Positions 56,692-64,000 of a DNA stretch of 64,000 nt are shown one piece after another. A program made the translations under genes and the position numbers. The first letter of the stretch is position 1; each line of letters begins with the position of its first letter. Below the pieces are notes generated by a model. The model did not search any database. It had not been told where the DNA came from and worked only from the letters and a program-made list of their open reading frames with translations. The DNA is from Yoonia vestfoldensis SKA53 (GTDB lineage Bacteria; Pseudomonadota; Alphaproteobacteria; Rhodobacterales; Rhodobacteraceae): assembly GCF_000152785.1 (NCBI RefSeq), contig NZ_CH672414.1:1738639-1802638 (forward strand), in the 5' to 3' direction.

Positions 56692-57339
56692 CTAGGCGGG
56701 CAAAGCGCCGCCATGGCGACGGCGTGCCGGCGTCAGGTCTGTTTGTAGGTCGATGTCTTGCTGCTGTGCCGTTTGCGGCGCTGTATCGGGTTCAGAACTG
56801 GGATCGTTCGCTGCGGTTTCCTGCTGGGTCAGCGCCGCAGTCGTTTGTCGCACGGCACTCTCCTGAGTAGGAATCGACCCAGGATGATCAGAATCACCCT
56901 CCGTATCGGCAACCTGCGTCGCTGCGGGATCTTGGCGTGGCGCAAAAAGCTCGCGCAGCATTTGCGCCGCGCGTTCGGGTGAGGGTGCCGCGCCATCGCC
57001 CGGCACACCGCCCGGCGTGTTCCAGTCCCAAGCGTAATCCACTGCGGGGTCGTTATGGTCTCTGATACCGGGGACCAGCATCCATTTGCGACGCAGCGCT
57101 GCGTTGCGCAGGGCCTGTGGCACGCCCTTTTGCAGGAACACGCGAATATCGGTCTGCGGGGTCAGATCATCAATATCGGGCAGTGCCGCGATCTGTTCTT
57201 CGGTCAGCGGCTCTTGCTCTGATTCTTGGTTCGTCGCTGGCTCGGGCTCTGCGACGCCCTCTGGCATGACGGGATGCGCACGCTTGTTGCGCGACCAGCG
57301 GCCCAGAAAGGATTCTGTCTCATCGGTCGGTTTTGGCAT
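56692..57339 (-). CDS. DUF3306 domain protein of FDH cluster
   Basis: A 215-residue protein beginning MPKPTDETESFLGRWSRNK, with the recognisable FLGRWSRNK-type opening. A helical acidic segment (EEQIAALPDIDDLTPQTDIRVFLQKGVPQALRNAALRRKW, about 47-86) follows, with a low-complexity Glu/Asp/Gln/Pro-rich remainder. No signal peptide or membrane segment; no cofactor-binding Cys or His cluster. Function unknown; family members occur beside FDH genes. It follows the DUF3305 gene by 3 bp, with AGGTGAG before ATG 57339. Confidence 0.85.
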   Translation of the reverse strand: MPKPTDETESFLGRWSRNKRAHPVMPEGVAEPEPATNQESEQEPLTEEQIAALPDIDDLTPQTDIRVFLQKGVPQALRNAALRRKWMLVPGIRDHNDPAVDYAWDWNTPGGVPGDGAAPSPERAAQMLRELFAPRQDPAATQVADTEGDSDHPGSIPTQESAVRQTTAALTQQETAANDPSSEPDTAPQTAQQQDIDLQTDLTPARRRHGGALPA

Positions 57340-57342
57340 GGC

Positions 57343-57873
57343 TCACCTCTTGCGGGGGCTATGCGCCCATTTGTCTGCGTCGTGCAAAACACGCGGGGCG
57401 CGCGCAGGCGGGGCATTGGGGTCGATCACATCGCGTTTGCGCTTTTTGAAGGGCATGTCGACATGGTGTTGCGCCACGAATTCCGCAATCTGCGCTTCGA
57501 TCACAGCAGGCATCGGCACCGGCTCGACGAAAAGGTCCAGATCAGAGGCATAGCCTTCGCCTTCGTAAGGGTCGGCAGTGACATTCACGATCTCGGCGGT
57601 TCTGGGGTCCTGCCCACGCAAAGCGACCCAGAGCGCCGGACGCCCGGAGACCAGATTGTCTTGATGGTGCAGCGTATCACCCGAATAAAGCGACAGGTCG
57701 CGCCCGCCCAGGTACCAGGTCTCGACCCCATTTTCGGCGTAAAGCAGTGTATGCGGCGCCGCGTCAGGTTCCTGTGGCAGCACCGAACAGGGACGCAATT
57801 CGCCCGCACCCCATTTCGTCACCGCAGGCCGCCTGATGGCAAGAACCGAAATGCGCAGCGTCTTGATCGGCAT
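57343..57873 (-). CDS. DUF3305 domain protein of FDH cluster
   Basis: A 176-residue protein (MPIKTLRISVLAIRRPAVTKWGAGELRPCSVLP). The conserved part is a beta-rich domain of about 130 residues with LLYAENGVETWYLGGRDLSLYSGDTLHH (about 42-69) and PALWVALRGQ. The C-terminus is basic (FKKRKRDVIDP). No known catalytic motif. It is always seen next to DUF3306 in this gene context, to my knowledge, and its function is not established. AAGGA stands 6 nt before ATG 57873, and the gap to the DUF6352 gene is 10 bp. Confidence 0.85.
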   Translation of the reverse strand: MPIKTLRISVLAIRRPAVTKWGAGELRPCSVLPQEPDAAPHTLLYAENGVETWYLGGRDLSLYSGDTLHHQDNLVSGRPALWVALRGQDPRTAEIVNVTADPYEGEGYASDLDLFVEPVPMPAVIEAQIAEFVAQHHVDMPFKKRKRDVIDPNAPPARAPRVLHDADKWAHSPRKR

Positions 57874-57883
57874 GGTGATCCTT

Positions 57884-58873
57884 TCAGTTCAGCACGGGCG
57901 CGGCCAGCGGCAACCCGGTCAGCAGGTTCTGTGGCTTGATTCGCACCGCGCCATCGGCACCCAGCCCCAAGAACAGCCAGATCGGCTGGCCCCGCAAATC
58001 CGGCGTCACGCGAGAGTGATCCGCGATATCAAGCCGGAACAGCCCCACAAGTGTAGCAGGCATAGGCTGCTTGTTCCATAACGCGTTGCCGATGGCAGTA
58101 CCGGCCTGATCCAACCCCACAAACCACCGCAAGTCGATGTTGTCAGCAGAGGCCTGTGCCGTGACAGTGCAATCCAGCCCCAGCATATGGCGCAGATAGC
58201 CAGCAATCGCCGTGGCCATACCCGCACGCGCGGCCGCGTCACCGCCGAAATTCAGCACCATCGTATGGGCATCAGACCGCGACCAATACGTCCAGTCGTT
58301 ATCCGCGCTCAGCACATCCAACCCGTCGATGCCACCCGACAACATCGCCGTCAGCGGCGAGCTGTGCATCTCTTGTTCCAGTAATTGCACCAATTCCTCA
58401 TCGGCCAGAAACAGGGTGTCGTTCTGGATATGGCTGCGCTGCGGGCGAAAGAAACATTCCGCCGCGCGCAGGACCTGCGGATCGTCGCAGCCGTCCAGCG
58501 CGTTGCGCAGGATCAGCTGCACAAGCTGCGACATGAACACGACAGGCAGGGTGATTCCGTCTTGCACGATCTGGGCATAGCCGTTTTCAACCGTACCTGC
58601 GGCGATCAGCCGGTCACGCAATGTCAAAAGAAAGCGCCAGTTTTCGCGCGCATCGGGGTCTTGCAGCGCGATCAGTTCCATGTCCGACACTTTGGCGCGC
58701 GGCTGATCCATCAGCCGCTTGTGCAAGGTGCGTTCGGCCGCGCATGCCTCTGGCGGGGGCAGTACCTCTGGACGCGCTAACCAGGCAAGGATCAGCTCGT
58801 CGGTGACGGTCATGCGCCCGGCATTGTCCAGACGGGTCAGGTGATGACCCGAAGCGACCCAGAATTCAGGCAT
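57884..58873 (-). CDS. DUF6352 family protein of FDH cluster
   Basis: A 329-residue cytoplasmic protein with no signal peptide, starting MPEFWVASGHHLTRLDNAGRM. It is mostly helical with alternating acidic and hydrophobic segments (EVLPPPEACAAERTLHKRLM, about 36-55) and ends in PIWLFLGLGADGAVRIKPQNLLTG. No catalytic signature is visible. I assign the family from the opening FWxxxGxHLxxxDxxGR pattern. It overlaps the DUF6505 stop by 1 nt (TGATG). It is found with formate dehydrogenase accessory genes; its function is unknown. Confidence 0.75.
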   Translation of the reverse strand: MPEFWVASGHHLTRLDNAGRMTVTDELILAWLARPEVLPPPEACAAERTLHKRLMDQPRAKVSDMELIALQDPDARENWRFLLTLRDRLIAAGTVENGYAQIVQDGITLPVVFMSQLVQLILRNALDGCDDPQVLRAAECFFRPQRSHIQNDTLFLADEELVQLLEQEMHSSPLTAMLSGGIDGLDVLSADNDWTYWSRSDAHTMVLNFGGDAAARAGMATAIAGYLRHMLGLDCTVTAQASADNIDLRWFVGLDQAGTAIGNALWNKQPMPATLVGLFRLDIADHSRVTPDLRGQPIWLFLGLGADGAVRIKPQNLLTGLPLAAPVLN

Positions 58874-59433
58874 CAGGCTTTTCCTCTTAATACAAAGATA
58901 TCGACGTGATCTTCGGGGCCGGTATCCTCGGTTTCCTCGAAGAATTGAAACGCACGGTCATGGCCTTGCAGGTGGGATCCTGAAAAGGCCGTCTCGTCGC
59001 GGGGTTTGAGCGTGCGAAATTGTTCGCGTATATCGCCCGCGTCATGTTTACGGTGCAGCGCGATCAGCGTGTTCAGCGGATGCGCGCGGCACAGGCTTTC
59101 GGCCAGCGCCACTTCTTCTTCGGCGGCGGGGCGGGCGGCCTCCAACGATGGCGCGCCCAGATGGGTCACCAATTGACGGGCCAGCGTCAGAACCATGGCG
59201 TCGCGTTCGTCTGGTCGCGCCTCTTGCACCGTCACCAAGGTCGCATGACCAAAGCTGTCCACCCCCAGAAAACCCGAGCGAAAGGCAATCGCCTCTTTGC
59301 GGGTCAGATCATCGGGGGCGCGCCCCCAGAACAAAAACGTGCCCGGCACAGCCCATTCACCGGGGCTGGCAGCACGGCTGAACACGACCTTGTCAGAGGC
59401 ATCAAGCTGGATTGTCCTAGGCAGGCGGATCAC
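58873..59433 (-). CDS. DUF6505 family protein of FDH cluster (GTG start)
   Basis: A 186-residue cytoplasmic protein opening with IRLPRTIQLDASDKVVFSRAASPGEWAVPGTF. The N-terminal half is beta-rich (FLFWGRAPDDLTRKEAIAFRSGFLGVDSFGHATLV, about 33-67), and the rest is helical. The start is a GTG at 59433, overlapping the stop of the preceding gene as GTGA. Function unknown. The family call comes from the recognisable GEWAVPGxFxF and FRSGFLGVDSxG patterns. It is part of the tight five-gene operon 60164-56692. Confidence 0.75.
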   Translation of the reverse strand: MIRLPRTIQLDASDKVVFSRAASPGEWAVPGTFLFWGRAPDDLTRKEAIAFRSGFLGVDSFGHATLVTVQEARPDERDAMVLTLARQLVTHLGAPSLEAARPAAEEEVALAESLCRAHPLNTLIALHRKHDAGDIREQFRTLKPRDETAFSGSHLQGHDRAFQFFEETEDTGPEDHVDIFVLRGKA

Positions 59434-60164
59434 AATTTCGGCCCCTTGGCATCGCGCCAGTCAGTCGCGTTGAAGGATTGCAACAAGGGCTCCGATCTTT
59501 TGCCGCCGCCCGCTGGCGTGATCTCGACCAGACGGTCACCTTCGATCCGCCGTACCCCCCGCAAAAGCGGCGGGTCGATGCGCATTAAATAGCGGTTGGT
59601 CACCGCATCCAGACCATCATGCAGCCAGCGATCAAAATACAGCATCATGTAGCTGGCGAAGGTGGCGATGATATCTTCGTGCGGATCAAAGTCTTCTTCT
59701 TTCAAAGATGTCGACTCTGGAAAACGGCCCGGTTCCAGCAAATGGTCACGCTCAGAGATCAGCTCCGCCGCGAAAACCATCCAGTCCGGCACATCCTGCG
59801 GTCCGGTGCCGGGGGCGACAGCAAAGCGCCCGCCACCGATACGGGCCTTGTCATAGCGGATTTCGTCGGGCCAGTTCAGCCGCACCGCGCGTTCGGGTGG
59901 ACAATGTGCCGCAAGCGCATCGGCAACAGCGACCATGCCCAAAGGAAAGGCCATCTGCGCCTCTTGCAGTTTTTGCGTCGGTTCCAGCACCACCGCAAAT
60001 GCCAGCAATCCCGATGACGCGTGACACACCAATGTTCCGGCCCCGTGTTCGGGCGCAAGCTGAACCGCCTGTTCCAGCACATCTGGCCCCGTCCCCGCAT
60101 GCAGCGTATAAGGTGGTGGCAGCGCAATATGCCCCAAGCCGTGGGTTTGTGATCTGTCGTCCAT
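59430..60164 (-). CDS. Biotin/lipoate protein ligase-like protein (DUF4444 type)
   Basis: A 244-residue protein with the fold features of the BPL/LplA family: PPPYTLHAGTGPDVLEQAVQLA (about 17-38), FPLGMVAVADAL and LNWPDEIRYDKARIGGGRFAVAPG (about 98-121), the last resembling the WPND-x-Y-x-x-x-K-x-G-G motif of biotin ligases. The key Lys is retained in YDKARIGG. A C-terminal domain follows (HDGLDAVTNRYLMRIDPP). GGAGG lies 5 nt before ATG 60164. It is first of five overlapping genes beside FDH. I see no lipoyl or biotinyl acceptor domain in the operon, so its substrate is unclear. Confidence 0.8.
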   Translation of the reverse strand: MDDRSQTHGLGHIALPPPYTLHAGTGPDVLEQAVQLAPEHGAGTLVCHASSGLLAFAVVLEPTQKLQEAQMAFPLGMVAVADALAAHCPPERAVRLNWPDEIRYDKARIGGGRFAVAPGTGPQDVPDWMVFAAELISERDHLLEPGRFPESTSLKEEDFDPHEDIIATFASYMMLYFDRWLHDGLDAVTNRYLMRIDPPLLRGVRRIEGDRLVEITPAGGGKRSEPLLQSFNATDWRDAKGPKL

Positions 60165-60274
60165 GTCGCCTCCCCGATTATCGCGCGCCGAACTCTAGGC
60201 TTTGCAATCAATCAAGCGTATATCGGCCAAGACCGGTCAACTTCCAGCCATATCTAGCCAGATGCGAGACACCA

Positions 60275-62227
60275 ATGCCCCAACACGACAAAACCCGTCT
60301 GATTTGTAGCTGCGAAGGTAGCATGAAAGTCGCCGTCGAAGCATTAGGCGGACAGGGCAAGGGGGCGCATCACTTGTGCCGCAGCCAGCTTGACCATTTC
60401 CGCAAGGCGCTGGGCGATTTCGCCGAAGTGACCGTCGCCTGCACGCAAGAGGCCCCGCTTTTCGCCGAAGTGGCCGAGGATATGGGGTATGAGGGCACGC
60501 TGCATTTCGCCAATATTCGCGAAACCGCAGGCTGGTCGGAGGCGGGTCACGACGCCGCACCAAAAATGGCAGCCTTGCTTGCGATGGCAGAAATCGCAGC
60601 GACACCCTTTGATGTCATCAGCCTGGAAAGCAACGGGATCACCTTGATTCTCGGGCGCGATCAGGCAGCAGTGGATCTGGCGCAAAGCTTGTCCGACACG
60701 CTGGATATCACCGTTTTGTTGCTGCCCGGCGCAGATGTCGTGCCACGTCCGCAGACGACCTGGCCCGTGCTGCAAGGGCGCGTCCGGCAGGCCACTGGGC
60801 ATCTGGGTGCGTTCGAGCTGACGGTGGATGATTATGCCGCACCTGTTGTGTCTTCACGCGCGCAGCTGGCATTTGACGCGGCGCGCAACGGTGCTGTTTC
60901 CACCTGTGATCTGGTGATCGACGTGACCGGCGGACAGCCATTATTTCACGAAACCCGTCCGGGCTATCTGCGGGCCGATCCGCGCGACCCGGTCGCGCTG
61001 GCCAAGCTGGTGACCGAGGCCAGCCAGATGGTCGGCACCTTTGACAAGCCCAAATACATCAATTTTATCCCCGACCTCTGCGCCCATTCGCGCAATACCC
61101 TGACTGGCTGCACCCGCTGTCTGAACCTGTGTCCGACAGGGGCGATCACGTCCAACGGCGATACCGTGGCGATTGATCCCAATATCTGCGCGGGCTGCGG
61201 CCAATGCGCTGCGGCCTGCCCGACCGGGGCTGCCGCCTATGCGATGCCTGTGACAGAAAACATTGCCGCCCGCCTGCGCGCGGGGCTTGAGGCGTATTTC
61301 GCGGCAGGCGGCAAACATGCGCCCATCGTGCTGTTTCACGATGCAGATCACGGATCCGCCCTGATCGACGCGACCGCGCGCTTCGGCAAGGGCCTGCCCG
61401 CGCATGTGATCCCTGTGCAGGTCAACGAACCATCGCAGATAGGGCCAGAAATCATGGCGGCGGCGCTGGCCTATGGGGCCGGCGGCCTGCGGGTGCTGGC
61501 CAAGGAACGCCCGGCCCATCCGCTGGACGGGTTGCAGGACAGCCTGGACCTGATGGCGGTGATCTGCACGCAAACCGGCCATGATCCGGCGGCCTGCGGC
61601 CTGCTGTCGATCGACGATCCTGACGCGCTGGACAGCGCGCTTTGGCAACCTGCCACAGCCGCCCGCGCAACGCGGTCGGGCTTTTTGCCGCAAGACGACA
61701 AACGCGGCTTGCTGCTGCTTGCAGTCGAGGAAATGAACCGCACGGCCCCCGCGCCAACCGATTTCATTGCGCTGCCACAGGGCGCGCCTTTTGGCGCCGT
61801 CACGCTGGATCACGATGCCTGCACGCTGTGCCTTGCCTGTGTTGGCGCCTGCCCTGCCGGAGCCTTGTCGGATAATCCCGACCTGCCGATGCTGCGGTTC
61901 ACCGAAAGCGCCTGTGTGCAATGTTCCATCTGCGTGGCAACATGCCCCGAAGATGCGTTGAGCCTGACCCCGCAAATCGATCTTGCCGCTTGGGCTGCAC
62001 CACGCCGCGTGCTGAAACAGGAAGACCCTTTCGCCTGCACATCCTGCGCCAAGCCGTTCGGCACCAAGTCAAGCATCGAGCGTGTGATGCAAAAGCTGGA
62101 AGATCACTGGATGTTCGCCGGCGATACGGGGGCAGAGCGCCGCCGGCTGCTGACGATGTGCGATGATTGCCGCACCCGCGAGGTCGTGATGGCGGGCTTT
62201 GATCCGCATGAAAAGGCCGAAACCTGA
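60275..62227 (+). CDS. Polyferredoxin-like 4Fe-4S protein of FDH cluster
   Basis: A 650-residue cytoplasmic protein starting at ATG 60275 (MPQHDKTRLICSCEGSM). It has an N-terminal CSC (11-13), then a region without obvious motifs, then a ferredoxin pair CTRCLNLCPTGA (279-290) and CAGCGQCAAACPTG (305-318). A middle alpha/beta region follows, then a second pair CTLCLACVGACPAG (516-529) and CVQCSICVATCPED (532-545), and C-terminal CTSC (573-576) and CDDC (614-617) motifs. Four [4Fe-4S] clusters are predicted. It is divergent from the ligase-like gene with 110 bp between starts. It probably supplies electrons or clusters for FDH maturation. Confidence 0.85.
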   Translation: MPQHDKTRLICSCEGSMKVAVEALGGQGKGAHHLCRSQLDHFRKALGDFAEVTVACTQEAPLFAEVAEDMGYEGTLHFANIRETAGWSEAGHDAAPKMAALLAMAEIAATPFDVISLESNGITLILGRDQAAVDLAQSLSDTLDITVLLLPGADVVPRPQTTWPVLQGRVRQATGHLGAFELTVDDYAAPVVSSRAQLAFDAARNGAVSTCDLVIDVTGGQPLFHETRPGYLRADPRDPVALAKLVTEASQMVGTFDKPKYINFIPDLCAHSRNTLTGCTRCLNLCPTGAITSNGDTVAIDPNICAGCGQCAAACPTGAAAYAMPVTENIAARLRAGLEAYFAAGGKHAPIVLFHDADHGSALIDATARFGKGLPAHVIPVQVNEPSQIGPEIMAAALAYGAGGLRVLAKERPAHPLDGLQDSLDLMAVICTQTGHDPAACGLLSIDDPDALDSALWQPATAARATRSGFLPQDDKRGLLLLAVEEMNRTAPAPTDFIALPQGAPFGAVTLDHDACTLCLACVGACPAGALSDNPDLPMLRFTESACVQCSICVATCPEDALSLTPQIDLAAWAAPRRVLKQEDPFACTSCAKPFGTKSSIERVMQKLEDHWMFAGDTGAERRRLLTMCDDCRTREVVMAGFDPHEKAET

Positions 62228-62301
62228 TCAGCGCGAACCGCAGGGTTCGAGTGGGTGCGGCCAAGGCTGCACCCTGACGCCCAAGCGACAGACAAGCCGC
62301 T

Positions 62302-63024
62302 TCACAATACCAGATCACCGTTCAGAAACGCCGCTGCCTGCGCCGATGCAGGTCCGGCAAAAAACACCGCAGCGGGCAATATTTCGACGACCTGCCCAGC
62401 GTGGACGAACAACACCTCATCGGCAAGACGGCGGGCCTGGCCCAGGTCATGGGTGGACATCACGACCCTTGTGCCATCCGCACAGGCGGCATGCAGGATG
62501 GCCTCGATTTCCTGCGTGGCGTGACCATCAAGATTGGCGCAAGGTTCGTCCAGAAACAGCACCTGCGGGGCCGTGACCAAGGCGCGCGCCAATGCGAGTT
62601 TCTGTTTTTCCCCGCCTGATAGCACCGTCGCTGCACGCAAAACCGCAGACCCCAGCCCGACACGTGCGGCCCAAACATCCGCCGCAGCGCGGGCGTCACG
62701 GCGGTTCACGCCGCGCAGAACTAGCGGATAGGCGATATTGTCGCGAACCGTGCGGCGCATCATGATCGGCGCCTGAAAGACGAATGATTGCGCCGCATGC
62801 GCCTGCGCATCGCTGACGGCCCAAGCTTTGTGACCAGCCGATATCCGGTCAAGCCCGTGCATCGCGCGCAGCAATGTGGTCTTGCCGCTGCCATTCGGCC
62901 CGACGACCACGCTGATCCCCTTGCCCTGCAAAGTCAGCGACACCGGGCCAAGAATATGCTTGCCACGCCGCTTGACCGTGATCTCTCGCAATGTCAGCGG
63001 CAGGATGTTGTGTTCGTTTACCAT
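62302..63024 (-). CDS. tupC: Tungstate-type ABC transporter ATPase (TupC-like)
   Basis: A 240-residue ATPase. ATG 63024 gives MVNEHNILPLTLREITVKRRG. It has Walker A GPNGSGKTT (about 42-50), the Q-loop FVFQAPIMMRRTVRDNIAYPL in which the PIMMRRTVRDNI pattern is that of TupC/ModC-like importers, signature LSGGEKQKLALARAL and Walker B VLFLDEPCANLD. There is no C-terminal molybdate-binding TOBE domain, favouring tungstate over classical ModC. It overlaps the permease gene by 7 nt. Next to a Mo/W formate dehydrogenase it probably supplies the metal. Confidence 0.85.
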   Translation of the reverse strand: MVNEHNILPLTLREITVKRRGKHILGPVSLTLQGKGISVVVGPNGSGKTTLLRAMHGLDRISAGHKAWAVSDAQAHAAQSFVFQAPIMMRRTVRDNIAYPLVLRGVNRRDARAAADVWAARVGLGSAVLRAATVLSGGEKQKLALARALVTAPQVLFLDEPCANLDGHATQEIEAILHAACADGTRVVMSTHDLGQARRLADEVLFVHAGQVVEILPAAVFFAGPASAQAAAFLNGDLVL

Positions 63025-63725
63025 CTGCTGCCCTGTTCCGTCCGGGACAGGACATGAATACAAAGGTTAACCACCACCGCGAGCCCGATCAGGATGAACC
63101 CCAAGGCAAGCGCCAGCGCGAATTCTCCGCGCCCCGTCTCAAGCGAGATTGCCGAGGTCAGCACGCGTGTCGCATTGTCGATATTGCCGCCGACGATCAT
63201 GATCGCCCCAACTTCACCAATGCCGCGCCCGAAACCGGCCAGCTGCGCCGTCAACAAGGTGCGTCGCCCATCCCAGACCAGCGTGGCGATACGCTGCCTG
63301 CGCGACGCATGCAGCGAGATCAGCAAATCATGATAATCCGCCCATAATTCCCGCATCGCCTGATGCGCAACCGAGGCGACAAGCGGCGTGATGATGATGA
63401 CCTGCGCAATGATCATCGCCGTTGGCGTGAACAACAGGCCCAGCACGCCAAAAGGGCCGGACCGCGACAGCATGATATACACAATCAGCCCCACGACGAC
63501 CGGCGGCAGCCCCATCAGCGCATTGAGCAGCGCAATCACATAACGCCGTCCGGGAAACCGCGTGATCGCCAGCCATGCCCCCAATGGCAAGCCAATGACA
63601 GACGCAACGGCTGTCGCGCTCAGGGTCACATGAAGCGACCGCAGCGTAATCTCGATCAGTTCAGGGTCCAGTGACACAACCAACCGGGCAGCCGTGGCAA
63701 AGCCATCTGCAATATCGCTCATCAC
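63018..63725 (-). CDS. tupB: Tungstate-type ABC transporter permease (TupB-like)
   Basis: A 235-residue permease with about five to six helices. A first helix (TAVASVIGLPLGAWLAI) is followed by LLNALMGLPPVVVGLIVYIML (about 87-107), typical of TupB/WtpB permeases, and the ATPase-coupling loop around RELWADYHDLLISLHASRRQR. It ends LVVNLCIHVLSRTEQG. The start is ATG 63725, with a second ATG 3 nt later, preceded by GGATAAG. No substrate-binding protein (TupA) is adjacent: upstream lies a 161-bp gap and the end of another gene. Confidence 0.85.
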   Translation of the reverse strand: MMSDIADGFATAARLVVSLDPELIEITLRSLHVTLSATAVASVIGLPLGAWLAITRFPGRRYVIALLNALMGLPPVVVGLIVYIMLSRSGPFGVLGLLFTPTAMIIAQVIIITPLVASVAHQAMRELWADYHDLLISLHASRRQRIATLVWDGRRTLLTAQLAGFGRGIGEVGAIMIVGGNIDNATRVLTSAISLETGRGEFALALALGFILIGLAVVVNLCIHVLSRTEQGSRW

Positions 63726-63806
63726 TTATCCATTGCCGGTGTCACGCCTGAAACCCGCCGTACAACACCACCGCGCTGCACCGCTGGCGTGCAGTATCAG
63801 CAATAA

Positions 63807-63822
63807 GCTTGTGACAACAAGC
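63807..63822. promoter_or_regulatory. Perfect dyad upstream of tupB
   Basis: GCTTGT/ACAAGC inverted repeat with a GACA loop, 82 bp before the tupB start, in the 161-bp gap. It could be a regulator site for the metal importer or a weak terminator of the gene upstream. No T run follows. Confidence 0.35.
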
Positions 63823-63886
63823 CCCTCAGCTGCGCGATGCTGACAGGGCAAGGGTGACATTGCAGCAGCGGCCAACGCCTCTTTGT

Positions 63887-64000
63887 CTAGGCGGCAGGTG
63901 CGGCACTTTTCCATTGCTGAGGGGAAACATAGACAATCCGATCATCCAGACTGATCATCACTTCGCCGTCCTGAATATTGACCTGCAACTTCATGGCGCG
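63887..64000 (-). CDS. C-terminus of an unknown protein, cut by window edge
   Basis: The last 37 codons of a minus-strand gene ending in TAG at 63887-63889. The visible residues read MKLQVNIQDGEVMISLDD, then RIVYVSPQQWKSAAPAA, with the ATG at 63994-63992 as one possible start (35 residues) if the gene is tiny. Otherwise the start is outside the window. I do not recognise it. Its ending does not resemble that of a TupA binding protein. Confidence 0.55.
   Translation of the reverse strand, partial: RAMKLQVNIQDGEVMISLDDRIVYVSPQQWKSAAPAA

Noticed and set aside
63726-63914. Minus-strand frame of 62 codons just upstream of tupB
   Set aside because: It overlaps, in another frame, the end of the truncated gene that stops at 63887, has no ribosome binding site and no TupA-like features.

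Overview
The window is one contiguous piece of a GC-rich (roughly 60-63 %) alphaproteobacterial chromosome. Several things point to the Rhodobacterales/roseobacter group: the hisS-hisZ-hisG order with a short HisG, the mreBCD-mrdA-rodA block, an FeS-type photolyase, the Cys-type formate dehydrogenase cluster with DUF3305/DUF3306/DUF6352/DUF6505 proteins, and short 'CCGGCGG-GATATTT' repeats. I cannot name the genus from sequence alone. There are no insertion sequences, prophage genes or CRISPR arrays. Genes are dense and mostly in tightly overlapping operons.

Layout. 1-4.4 kb: tail of an MFS permease, then hisS-hisZ-hisG (minus) and slyX. 4.4-8.0 kb: dnaE (minus), with a palindromic repeat inserted in frame. 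8.1-17.7 kb: an ArsR-type regulator, then a purine uptake and oxidation operon in which xdhA-xdhB-xdhC run by overlapping codons into an ATPase, two permeases and a binding protein of the BMP/nucleoside ABC family. 17.7-22.6 kb: uspA plus a sodium:amino-acid symporter (minus), ettA, and two tandem cold-shock genes with near-identical leaders. 22.6-34.3 kb: tesA divergent from a YbbA/YbbP-like exporter, gltX, a Tat-exported metallo-beta-lactamase-fold enzyme, nadE, an 18-repeat MORN protein, and an FeS photolyase with an SDR. 34.4-36.1 kb: a leucine-rich leader peptide and leuA. 36.4-42.9 kb: mreB-mreC-mreD-mrdA-rodA and a hydroxyacid dehydrogenase. 43.0-47.9 kb: SseB-like and beta-hydroxyacid dehydrogenase genes, then a capsule export ATPase, a KpsE-like protein and kdsA. 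48.2 kb: tRNA-Gln(UUG).

48.5-63.7 kb is the most distinctive part: a formate dehydrogenase (FDH) region. On the minus strand it encodes, in order of transcription, a lipoate-ligase-like protein, DUF6505, DUF6352, DUF3305 and DUF3306 proteins; then a TorD-type chaperone, a small Tat protein, FDH alpha, beta and gamma; then the P-loop FeS carrier ApbC/Mrp, a 51-residue membrane or exported peptide, and a WD40-cytochrome c fusion. Divergent from this is a 650-residue polyferredoxin. Beyond it lie two genes of a tungstate-type ABC importer (permease and ATPase) without an adjacent binding protein. The simplest reading is a complete metal supply, cofactor maturation, export and electron-transfer module for a periplasm-facing Mo/W formate dehydrogenase, with several proteins of unknown function.

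Non-coding signals include clear terminators, a probable leucine attenuator or leader in front of leuA, a conserved cold-shock leader present twice, palindromic repeats inside the dnaE and xdhB coding sequences, and an AT-rich nested inverted repeat in front of mreB. Functions are from recognised motifs and gene order. No database search was possible.
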